From contig CAWCDI010000001.1 of assembly GCA_963794415.1 (NCBI GenBank), forward strand, positions 682,001-746,000: 64,000 nucleotides of DNA. Direction: 5' to 3'. Positions 42,581 to 49,628 of the stretch are shown piece by piece. The position numbers were made by a program, and so were the translations under genes. Under the pieces are notes generated by a model. The model made no database searches. It was not told the origin of the DNA and saw nothing but the letters and a program-made list of their open reading frames with translations. The first letter of the stretch is position 1; every line of letters starts with the position of its first letter. The stretch is from CAVPTL01 sp963794415. Lineage in GTDB: Bacteria > Actinomycetota > Thermoleophilia > Gaiellales > JAICJC01.

Positions 42581-43741
42581 CTAGGCCGACGCCAGCCGGT
42601 TTCGCGTCTCGGACGCCGAGAGCACGACGAGCACGAGAAGCACGCACGCCGCGAGCGCGAGCGAGGGGATCACGGCCGCAAGCGGGGTCAGCGCGATGAG
42701 CACGGCGATGGCGATCAGGCGCTTCGGGCTCACGTTGCCGATCATCCGCAGCCGGAACACCGTGTGGCCGAGCAGGTAGAGCACGGGGCCGCCGAGGATC
42801 ACTGCGATCTCGGCCGCAGACGGCGTGCTGCCCGGGTGGGCGATGACCACCTCGTCGGCCACCGCCACCGCGATGATGCCCGCGACGATGGGGATGTGCA
42901 GGTAGGTATAGGCGTCGCGTGCGAGCCGCCCGCTGTCGTCGGTGCGCGAGAGCAGGCGCTGCGCCCGCCACCCGACCTCGTCGAAGTAGAGCCACCAGAG
43001 CGCGGCGGAGATGCCGAACGAGACCATCAGCGAGGTGCCGATCGCGAGATCGAGGGTCGAGGCGGAGGCGGTAGCGCCGGTCACGACGATGGACTCGCCC
43101 AGGGCGATGATGACGAAGAGCTGGAACCGCTCGCCGAAGTGGTTCGTCTCGACCCGCCAGTCGGTGGTCTTCGACCGGCCAAGACGCGGCGTCCAGTAGC
43201 CCACCGACGGCCCGGTGTAGTCGATGACGAGCGCCGCCACCCAGAGCACCGTGCGCCAGCCCGAGGGCGCCAGACCGCCGGCGACCCAGAAGACCGCGGC
43301 GACCGCGCTCCAGATGAGGATCCGGCGGTAGAGGTTTCCGAACTCGCTGTCAGGCGGTGAGGCGTACACGTTGAAGCTGTTTCGCACCAGCTGCAGCAAC
43401 ACGTACGAGCAGGCGAACAGGATCGCCAGCCGGCCGAACGCCTCGGGGATCGCCACGGCCATCATCAGCCCCGCCGCCATGACCACCAGGAGCACGATGC
43501 GCACCGGCACCGACTCCGGGTCGAACCAGTTGGTCATCCACGTCGTGTAGATCCACGCCCACCAAACGACCAGCAGCAGGAAGAGCGTCTGCGCGGCACC
43601 GTGGAGGGTGAGGTGGTGGAGCAGCAGGTGGCTGAGCTGCGTGACCGCAAAGACGAAGACCAGGTCGAAGAAGAGCTCGAGCCAGCTCGCCCGCTGCTCC
43701 TCGCCCGTCTGGGCGCGCAGATGTCGTGAACGGCTAGACAT
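42581..43741 (-). CDS. Low temperature requirement protein A (LtrA) family membrane protein
   Basis: A 386-residue integral membrane protein with about ten hydrophobic segments. The N-terminal signature WLELFFDLVFVFAVTQLSH and the central NHFGERFQLFVIIALGESIV are diagnostic for LtrA. Function is not established beyond low-temperature growth in Listeria. It is a single gene on the minus strand, convergent with the phosphoesterase and followed upstream by a methyltransferase gene on the same strand. Confidence 0.93.
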   Translation of the reverse strand: MSSRSRHLRAQTGEEQRASWLELFFDLVFVFAVTQLSHLLLHHLTLHGAAQTLFLLLVVWWAWIYTTWMTNWFDPESVPVRIVLLVVMAAGLMMAVAIPEAFGRLAILFACSYVLLQLVRNSFNVYASPPDSEFGNLYRRILIWSAVAAVFWVAGGLAPSGWRTVLWVAALVIDYTGPSVGYWTPRLGRSKTTDWRVETNHFGERFQLFVIIALGESIVVTGATASASTLDLAIGTSLMVSFGISAALWWLYFDEVGWRAQRLLSRTDDSGRLARDAYTYLHIPIVAGIIAVAVADEVVIAHPGSTPSAAEIAVILGGPVLYLLGHTVFRLRMIGNVSPKRLIAIAVLIALTPLAAVIPSLALAACVLLVLVVLSASETRNRLASA

Positions 43742-43762
43742 GCTCTACATCCATGGGATAGA

Positions 43763-44398
43763 TCAGCGCAGGAACGTGAAGAGCCGGTTGCCGGGCTCGA
43801 GGCGTTGCGGCACGCCGTCGAAACGCTGCAGCCCCACCGCGTAGGCGCCGTCGGGATCCGCCTCGAACGCGAGCTCGGCGAACCCCGTGCCCGCAAACCA
43901 GCCCCGGAGTGCCGGCGTCAGGTCGGGTGGCCGCGGATGGCGCGTCCAGATCACGTGTGCGCCCGGCGAGACCAGCATGGGAAGCGCGGTGATCGTCCGC
44001 TCGACATCGGCGTTCGAGATGTTGCCGAAGATGCCGCAGAGCAGCACGAGGTCGGCGGGCACGGCGCCGGCGAACGACTGCGTCCGCGAGGCATCGGCGT
44101 TCAGGACGCTGATGCCCGTGACGCCCCCGTCGGCGACCGCGTCCATCGCCGCGTCGGCGATGTCGGGGTCGAGCTCGATCAGGCGGCCGCTCACGCGGTC
44201 GCGGCCCTTTCGGGCGGCCAGCACGCCCAGGACGTCGCGCCCGTCGCCCGAGCACAGGCTGAGCACGCGGACGGGTGCGCCCTCGTGGGCATCGAGCACC
44301 TCCTCGATCAGGCCCTGCACCAGGGCGAGCCGACGGGTGAGTGCGCCCTCGGCGTCGCGGTAGCGCTCGTGCCATTGCACCCAGTCGGTCGGAGCCAT
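43763..44398 (-). CDS. Class I SAM-dependent methyltransferase
   Basis: A 211-residue Rossmann methyltransferase. Motif I reads VRVLSLCSGDGRDVLGVLA near residue 45, an acidic residue ends strand 2 (GRLIELDPD), and DLVLLCGIFGNISNADVERT forms the motif IV region. The C-terminus (GAYAVGLQRF) is weakly conserved. No substrate can be assigned. It stands between ltrA and clcA on the same strand. Confidence 0.82.
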   Translation of the reverse strand: MAPTDWVQWHERYRDAEGALTRRLALVQGLIEEVLDAHEGAPVRVLSLCSGDGRDVLGVLAARKGRDRVSGRLIELDPDIADAAMDAVADGGVTGISVLNADASRTQSFAGAVPADLVLLCGIFGNISNADVERTITALPMLVSPGAHVIWTRHPRPPDLTPALRGWFAGTGFAELAFEADPDGAYAVGLQRFDGVPQRLEPGNRLFTFLR

Positions 44399-44423
44399 CC
44401 CGGCGAGGTTACCAGCCGGGTGG

Positions 44424-45782
44424 TCAGGCGGGAGCGGCGTTCGCAGCCGCTGCTCGCGGGGCCGGCGCCGGCGCGGGCGCGACCGGCGTGAAGTGCGCCG
44501 CCGCCACGTAGCCGACCACGGTGGCCACGATGATGAGCGGCTCCAGCGAGAGGCCGTCCGCGCTCAGGAACAGCGACGCGAGCAGCACCGACGTGAGCGG
44601 CAGCCCGAGCATCACCGCGGTCATCGCGCCCATGCCCATCGCCACCCCGGCGATCATCGGGAGGCCCGGCAGGTGGGAGAGCGCCATACCGCCCGCCGCG
44701 CCGATGAACATGCCCGGAAACACGGGGCCGCCGCGGAAGCCCGAGAGCGCGAGCGTGTAGGCCGCGCCCTTGCAGACGACCAGCAGGATGAGGGCCCCGA
44801 CGGTGTACTCGGCGCTCTCGTGGATGAGCCCCGGCAGCGCATCCTGACCCGAGAAGAGCACGTCGGAGGAGAGGTGGTTGGTCGAGGCGGTGTAGATCCA
44901 CACCAGCACGCCCATGCCGAGCCCGGCGAGCGGCAGGTAGACGATCTTCTTCGCCTCGACGATGGGCTGCAGGCGGAGCGACCCGCGGCGGATGGCCGTG
45001 CCGACGACAGCTGCCAGCAGGCCGATGGCGACGGCCCACGCGAACTCCCCGACCGTCGGCGACGTGAACGCCGGAATCCCGCTCACCTGCAGCGAGAACG
45101 TGCCGTAGCCGGTGAGGTTGTCGAGGCCGACGAAGATGAGCGTGCCGATGCCCGCCGCAAGCAGCCCGGGAATCAGGACGACGCCCATCATGGGGCCTGC
45201 GAGGCCCGCGGCCTCCATGAGCAGGAACGCACCGACGATGGGCGAGCCCAGAAGCGTGGAGACCGCGGCGAAGCTCCCGGCTGCGCCCAGCACGAGGGCG
45301 GCTGCCTCCGGCGCGTCGCGCTTCAGCAGGTGCAGGAAGAGCACGCCGAGGCCGCCGCCCAGCGCGATCAGCGGCGCCTCAGGGCCGAGCACCACGCCCA
45401 GGCTGAGCGTGACGAAGGCCGCCACGACGATCCCGGGCAGATCCGCCGGGTTCACGCCGCCGGCCGCCTTGAAGCCCTCGGCGGGCTTGTGGCCGCCGGT
45501 GCCGCGAAGGTAGGTGAGTGAGAGAGCAACCAGGATGCCGGCCAGGACGAGCGGCGGGATGGGCCACCAGCCGGGCACCGTGTCGAACCCCAGGTCGCCC
45601 GGCAGCGTCGTGAAGACGTACGTCTGCACCTCGCCGACCGCCTTCAGGAAGAAGTAGGCGATGGCCGCGATCGGGACGCCGATCATCGCCCCCAGCGCGA
45701 GGATCACCAGGTACGGGCGGCTACGGAGAAGCGTCGCGGCGTCGGGCAGCGGCGAGGCTGGCGGCGTGGGGGAGGTCGGCAT
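44424..45782 (-). CDS. ClC-type chloride channel/transporter
   Basis: A membrane protein of 452 residues from ATG 45782 (458 from GTG 45800). ClC selectivity motifs are recognisable: LGVVLGPEAPLIALGGG (GxExP, with the gating Glu), AAGSFAAVSTLLGSPIVGAFLL, and GFRGGPVFPGMFIGAA (GGxFxP-like). The first GSGIP motif is altered (TGGHKP). It may be a Cl-/H+ exchanger or channel. A Pro/Ala-rich tail ends the protein. The start overlaps or abuts the small membrane-protein gene upstream. Confidence 0.92.
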   Translation of the reverse strand: MPTSPTPPASPLPDAATLLRSRPYLVILALGAMIGVPIAAIAYFFLKAVGEVQTYVFTTLPGDLGFDTVPGWWPIPPLVLAGILVALSLTYLRGTGGHKPAEGFKAAGGVNPADLPGIVVAAFVTLSLGVVLGPEAPLIALGGGLGVLFLHLLKRDAPEAAALVLGAAGSFAAVSTLLGSPIVGAFLLMEAAGLAGPMMGVVLIPGLLAAGIGTLIFVGLDNLTGYGTFSLQVSGIPAFTSPTVGEFAWAVAIGLLAAVVGTAIRRGSLRLQPIVEAKKIVYLPLAGLGMGVLVWIYTASTNHLSSDVLFSGQDALPGLIHESAEYTVGALILLVVCKGAAYTLALSGFRGGPVFPGMFIGAAGGMALSHLPGLPMIAGVAMGMGAMTAVMLGLPLTSVLLASLFLSADGLSLEPLIIVATVVGYVAAAHFTPVAPAPAPAPRAAAANAAPA

Positions 45783-46210
45783 CAGGCCGGAGTGTCGCAC
45801 GCCGGGGAGGACGTCGCCCGTCCCACGAACCCCAGCACGATGCCGAAGAGCGCGTGCGTGACCACCTCCTGCGCGAACACGCGCTTGGTGAAGTGCTCGC
45901 GGTCGATCACCGCGACCAGCGGCCAGAGGAGCGTTCCCTCGAGCTCGGCCGCGGCAAGCCCCTGCGCGGCTCCCCGGCCCCCGGCAAGCGCAAATCCCGC
46001 CCCGAAGAGCGCGCCATTCGCGATGTGGGCAGCCAGCCCCGCCGCCGTGCCCGCGCGGCCCGGGAGCCGGCTCTGGCGCGCCAGCAGGCCCACATCGGTG
46101 AACCCCGTTCCAAGTGCCCTCGAGAGCGGGATCTCGGCCAGCGCCCAGACTGCTGCCGAGGCGGCTCCCGCGCAGGCATACCGCGGTATCGGACGAGTGC
46201 TCACGGCCAC
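45782..46210 (-). CDS. Hypothetical membrane protein
   Basis: A 142-residue protein with about four hydrophobic or Gly/Ala-rich segments (ACAGAASAAVWALAEIPL, AAHIANGALFGAGFALAGG, LLWPLVAVIDREHF, VVTHALFGIVLGFVG). No family is recognised. It shares its last base with the ATG of the ClC gene at 45782 (or overlaps by 19 nt if GTG 45800 is used), so the two are probably coexpressed. GTG start at 46210. Confidence 0.65.
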   Translation of the reverse strand: MAVSTRPIPRYACAGAASAAVWALAEIPLSRALGTGFTDVGLLARQSRLPGRAGTAAGLAAHIANGALFGAGFALAGGRGAAQGLAAAELEGTLLWPLVAVIDREHFTKRVFAQEVVTHALFGIVLGFVGRATSSPACDTPA

Positions 46211-46398
46211 AAGGTAGCGGGTTGGAATCCCGCTCTTTGCGGCAAATTCACCAGGAGGACGTAAAGCCTCCGTAAACAGTTACGTCAAAGGCGCAAGATC
46301 CGGCGGAATCGGGCCGATGGGGTCAGTACTGTCACCTCGCCTGGCACACCCAGGCGACGTGCTCCACCGTTCCGCTCCCGAGAGAGGTCTAGACCCCT
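46211..46398 (+). other. Divergent intergenic region with hairpin
   Basis: The 188-nt gap separates the divergent membrane-protein and repeat-protein genes and contains no plausible gene. A perfect 8-bp hairpin, TCGCCTGG (46337-46344) pairing CCAGGCGA (46350-46357) around a 5-nt loop, lies about 40 nt before the ATG at 46399. A shorter GGAGG/CCTCC inverted pair lies near 46256-46273. No -10/-35 pair is convincing. Confidence 0.5.
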
Positions 46399-47610
46399 AT
46401 GCACGCATCCGTGAAGCTTGCCGGGCCGATCGTTGCCGCCACGGCGGCGCTCAGCGTTCTCGCCGGTACCGCCAGCGCAGCCTCCGTCGTTCCCAGCGTG
46501 GCTGCATCCGCCGAGAACTCCTGGCAGGTGACCGCCCCCAACTGGTCGCACTCCGACAAGGAGCTGGGACGCGTCGATGACATCGTGCGGATCGGCAAGC
46601 GGGTCTACCTGGGCGGCAACTTCACGTCGATGGCCAACCACTCCGGCCGAAGCGCGGTGCGAAACCATCTGGCGGCCGAGACGCCGGGTGGCAACCTCCT
46701 GCCGTTCAAGCCCAACATCAACGGCCGCGTCTATGCGCTTGCCTCCTCCCCGAACGGCAAGTACCTCTACGTCGGCGGACAGTTTTCGAGCGTGAACGGC
46801 CGTGCCCGTCACAACATCGCCGCGTTCGTGGTGAAGACCGGCCGCCTCGCCACGCGCATCGGCGATCTGAAGGTCAACGGCCAGGTGCGCGCGGTCGCAG
46901 CGACGCCCAGCGGGCTCTACCTCGGCGGCTCCTTCGGGAGCGTCGCCGGGAAGTCGCGCGGCAAGCTCGCCAAGCTCGCGCTGATCAAGGGCCAGTTCAA
47001 GCTCACCTCCTGGGCCCCGTCGGCCAACGGGTCGGTGCGCGACATCGTCGTCGATCGCCCCGGCGGCAGGGTCATCGCAGGCGGCGAGTTCACGTCGGTC
47101 AACGGCACCAAGGCGGCCTACCTCGCGGCAGTCAGCCGCAAGCAAGGCCGGCTCACGAAGTGGGCGAGCCATCCCACCGCCGACATCCTCGATCTCCAGC
47201 TCTGCCACGACACGCTCTACGCAGCCGAGGCCGGCCCCGGAGGCACCGCGCTCTCCTACGCGCTCAAGGGCGGCACGCTCAACTGGTACTACAAGACCGA
47301 CGGCAACGTCCAGGCGGTCACCACGGTCGGCAACTACCCGGTGTGGGGCATGCACGGCGACAACGTCGCGCCTGCGAAGAACGTCGCGATGGGCGAGTAC
47401 AGCAAGTCCAAGCGCATCTCGCGGAAGAAGCTCTTCATGCTGTCTCCCAGCGGCGCGCTCATGTCGTGGAACCCCGAGATCAGCTCGAGCGCCGGCGTGC
47501 TCGGCGTCTGGGCGCTGAAGACGGGCAAGGGCAGCATCTACGTCGGCGGCGACTTCACCGGCGTGCACGGCAAGATTCAGCAGCGGTTCGCGATTCTCCC
47601 CGGCCTCTAG
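46399..47610 (+). CDS. Secreted delta-60-type repeat (beta-propeller) protein
   Basis: A 403-residue exported protein: signal peptide about residues 1-28 (cleavage after ...TASAA), then repeated blades containing YLGGNFTSM, YVGGQFSSVNG, YLGGSFGSVAG, AGGEFTSVNG and YVGGDFTGVHG at intervals of ~50-60 residues, as in DUF5122/delta-60 repeats. Such propellers usually mediate binding at the cell surface; no enzyme motif is seen. It is basic and lacks a membrane anchor. Upstream is a 188-nt region with a hairpin, the longest leader candidate in the window. Confidence 0.88.
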   Translation: MHASVKLAGPIVAATAALSVLAGTASAASVVPSVAASAENSWQVTAPNWSHSDKELGRVDDIVRIGKRVYLGGNFTSMANHSGRSAVRNHLAAETPGGNLLPFKPNINGRVYALASSPNGKYLYVGGQFSSVNGRARHNIAAFVVKTGRLATRIGDLKVNGQVRAVAATPSGLYLGGSFGSVAGKSRGKLAKLALIKGQFKLTSWAPSANGSVRDIVVDRPGGRVIAGGEFTSVNGTKAAYLAAVSRKQGRLTKWASHPTADILDLQLCHDTLYAAEAGPGGTALSYALKGGTLNWYYKTDGNVQAVTTVGNYPVWGMHGDNVAPAKNVAMGEYSKSKRISRKKLFMLSPSGALMSWNPEISSSAGVLGVWALKTGKGSIYVGGDFTGVHGKIQQRFAILPGL

Positions 47611-47637
47611 GCCCGCCGGATCGGACGCGGGGTGGGC

Positions 47638-47643
47638 TACGGT
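47638..47643 (+). promoter_or_regulatory. Putative -10 element of the small membrane protein gene
   Basis: TACGGT ends 6 nt before the ATG at 47650. Confidence 0.35.
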
Positions 47644-47649
47644 TTCCGA

Positions 47650-47847
47650 ATGCCCACCCCGCCGTTTCGGCCCAACGCCCGCGGAGCGCTCTTCGCCCTG
47701 CTGGCCCTGGGCCTGATCGGGATCGGCGTCGCCGCCGGGCTCCACGGCGTGTGGGTGATTGCCGTCGCCGCGGCCGTTATCGGACTCTGGATGGCCGACC
47801 TCTCGCTGCGTGACCTCGGCCTGCGGGGCGGGCGACGGCCGGGATGA
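47650..47847 (+). CDS. Small membrane protein (hypothetical)
   Basis: A 65-residue protein with two hydrophobic segments, FALLALGLIGIGVAAGL and VWVIAVAAAVIGLWMA, and a basic C-terminus (RGGRRPG), suggesting a two-pass hairpin with both ends inside. No family recognised. ATG 47650 is preferred over GTG 47632 because a TACGGT box lies 6 nt before it. It lies just upstream of the Xer recombinase gene. Confidence 0.6.
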   Translation: MPTPPFRPNARGALFALLALGLIGIGVAAGLHGVWVIAVAAAVIGLWMADLSLRDLGLRGGRRPG

Positions 47848-47886
47848 CTGGTTCTCGGCAAGAGGACACGGCCCCGCCGGGCCGAA

Positions 47887-47892
47887 TAGCGT
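47887..47892 (+). promoter_or_regulatory. Putative -10 element of the Xer recombinase gene
   Basis: TAGCGT ends 8 nt before the ATG at 47901, favouring that start. Confidence 0.35.
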
Positions 47893-47900
47893 CCCGGCAC

Positions 47901-48797
47901 ATGCAGGCGGACTCAGACATCGATCAACGGCTCGGGCGCTACCTCACGTGGTTGCGCGGCGCAGGCTCCTCGCCCAGCACCGTGCGCGCCTACGCGACCG
48001 ACCTCAGGCAGTACGACCGGTGGCTGAAAGCGGCCGGAAGCGACGTGGAGCAGGTCGATGTGAAGCTCCTTCGCCGCTATGCGGCCTACCTCGGCACGCT
48101 CAGGTACGCGCCGGCCACCTCGGCGCGTAAGCTCTCGGCCGTGCGAAGCGCCCATGCCTGGCTCCTCTCCCGGGGGATCACCGAGCTCGACCCCGCCGCC
48201 GTCATCCCCGGCCCGAAGCGGGTCAAGAAGCTTCCCGCCACGCTCTCGCGCGTGGAGACCGAGCTCGTCCTCGAGCCGGTCTCGCTCGACGACCCGCGTG
48301 CGCTGCGCGATCACGCCATGCTCGAGCTGCTCTACTCGTGCGGCGTGCGCGCCGGCGAGGTGTGCAGCGTGCGCGTCTCTGACGTCGACCTCTACGAGGC
48401 AGCGATCCGGGTGGAGGGGAAGGGCCGAAAGCAACGCGTGCTGCCGATGGGCGCCGAGGTGATCACGGCGCTTCGCTCCTACCTGCGCGACGGCCGGCCC
48501 AAGCTGGCCCGCGACGGCGGCGCTGCGCAGCTCTTCCTGAGCGTGCGCGGCAAGGCGCTCAGCCCCTCGGACGTGCGCCGCGCGCTCTCACGCAGGCTCG
48601 CGGCCACGGGACTCGCCCATCGCTCGCCGCACGCCCTGCGCCACACCTACGCCACCCACCTGCTCGAAGGTGGAGCCGATCTCCGTAGTATTCAGGAGCT
48701 TCTGGGTCATGCGTCTGTCTCGACCACCCAGGTTTACACCCACGTGAGCGTGCGCCACCTGCGGGCTGCGCACGCTTCTTCACATCCGAGAGCCTGA
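47901..48797 (+). CDS. Tyrosine recombinase of the XerC/XerD family
   Basis: Resolves chromosome dimers at dif. The 298-residue protein has an N-terminal core-binding SAM-like domain (~5-90) and a catalytic domain with Arg in CGVRAGEVCSVRVSD, the Lys-bearing GKGRKQRVLPM turn, HALRHTYATHLLEGGADL (HxxR), LLGHASVSTTQVYTHV (His and nucleophile Tyr). It is the only Xer gene here, so XerC versus XerD versus a single XerA-type enzyme is open. It overlaps the sigma factor gene by one nucleotide. No phage or integron genes surround it. Confidence 0.93.
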   Translation: MQADSDIDQRLGRYLTWLRGAGSSPSTVRAYATDLRQYDRWLKAAGSDVEQVDVKLLRRYAAYLGTLRYAPATSARKLSAVRSAHAWLLSRGITELDPAAVIPGPKRVKKLPATLSRVETELVLEPVSLDDPRALRDHAMLELLYSCGVRAGEVCSVRVSDVDLYEAAIRVEGKGRKQRVLPMGAEVITALRSYLRDGRPKLARDGGAAQLFLSVRGKALSPSDVRRALSRRLAATGLAHRSPHALRHTYATHLLEGGADLRSIQELLGHASVSTTQVYTHVSVRHLRAAHASSHPRA

Positions 48798-49576
48798 TGG
48801 CCGACGACAACTCACTCGCGATCTGGGAAGAGTACAAACGCACAGCCGACCCCCGGCTGCGCGACCGGCTGATCCTCACCTACGCGCCGCTCGTGAAGTA
48901 CGTGGCCGGCCGCCTCGGCACGGGGCTTCCCGCGCACGTCGAGGAGGGCGATCTCGTCTCCTACGGCCTGCTCGGCCTGATGAACGCCATCGAGCGCTTC
49001 GATCCCGGCCGCGACACGAAGTTCGAGACCTACGCGATCAGCCGCATCAAGGGCTCGATCATCGACGAGCTGCGCTCGCTCGACTGGGTGCCGCGCTCGG
49101 TGCGAAGCCGCGCCCGCGAGATCGAGCGCGCGATCGTCGAGCTCGAGCACCGCATGCACCGGCCGCCCACGGACGAGGAGATCGCAAAGCACCTCGACAT
49201 CACCGATCAGGAGTTCCAGGACAGCCTGACGCAGATCTCGCGCTCGTCGGTGGCGGCGCTCGACGAGCTCTGGACCATCTCCTCGAGCGGCGGCGACACC
49301 GTGTCGCTCATCGACACGCTGCAGGATCCCAATGCGGACGACCCGTCGGCGGAGCTCACCCGAACCGAGGTGCGCGAGTCGCTGGCAAGCGCCATCGGCA
49401 AGCTGCCCGAGCGGGAGAAGACGGTGATCACCCTCTACTACTACGAGGAGCTCACCCTGCGCGAGATCGGCGACGTGCTGGGAGTCACCGAATCGCGCGT
49501 CTCGCAGCTGCACACCAAGGCGATTCTCCGCCTGAAGGCGAAATTGCACGGGAGTTTGCCCCCTCCGGTGAGGTAA
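48797..49576 (+). CDS. RNA polymerase sigma factor, FliA/WhiG type
   Basis: A 259-residue sigma-28-group factor with regions 2 (APLVKYVAGRLG, DLVSYGLLGLMNAIERFD, FETYAISRIKGSIIDELRS, WVPRSVRSRARE), 3 (RPPTDEEIAKHLDI) and 4 (LPEREKTVITLYYYEELTLREIGDVLGVTESRVSQLH, a helix-turn-helix). In motile bacteria this factor drives flagellar genes; in Streptomyces WhiG controls sporulation and is held by RsiG with c-di-GMP. No flagellar or anti-sigma gene is visible, but two c-di-GMP enzymes lie in the window. WhiG is near dprA in Streptomyces; here 13 kb intervene. Confidence 0.94.
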   Translation: MADDNSLAIWEEYKRTADPRLRDRLILTYAPLVKYVAGRLGTGLPAHVEEGDLVSYGLLGLMNAIERFDPGRDTKFETYAISRIKGSIIDELRSLDWVPRSVRSRAREIERAIVELEHRMHRPPTDEEIAKHLDITDQEFQDSLTQISRSSVAALDELWTISSSGGDTVSLIDTLQDPNADDPSAELTRTEVRESLASAIGKLPEREKTVITLYYYEELTLREIGDVLGVTESRVSQLHTKAILRLKAKLHGSLPPPVR

Positions 49577-49579
49577 TCT
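49574..49579 (+). promoter_or_regulatory. Possible -10 element of the EF-G-like gene
   Basis: TAATCT overlaps the end of the sigma-factor gene and would give a leader of about 40 nt; a good GGAGG ribosome-binding site (49616-49620) lies 8 nt before the ATG at 49629. Confidence 0.35.
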
Positions 49580-49628
49580 GGGTGGTGGTTCCCAGAGTGC
49601 AACTTCGAGTTCGCTGGAGGGTTTCTGC

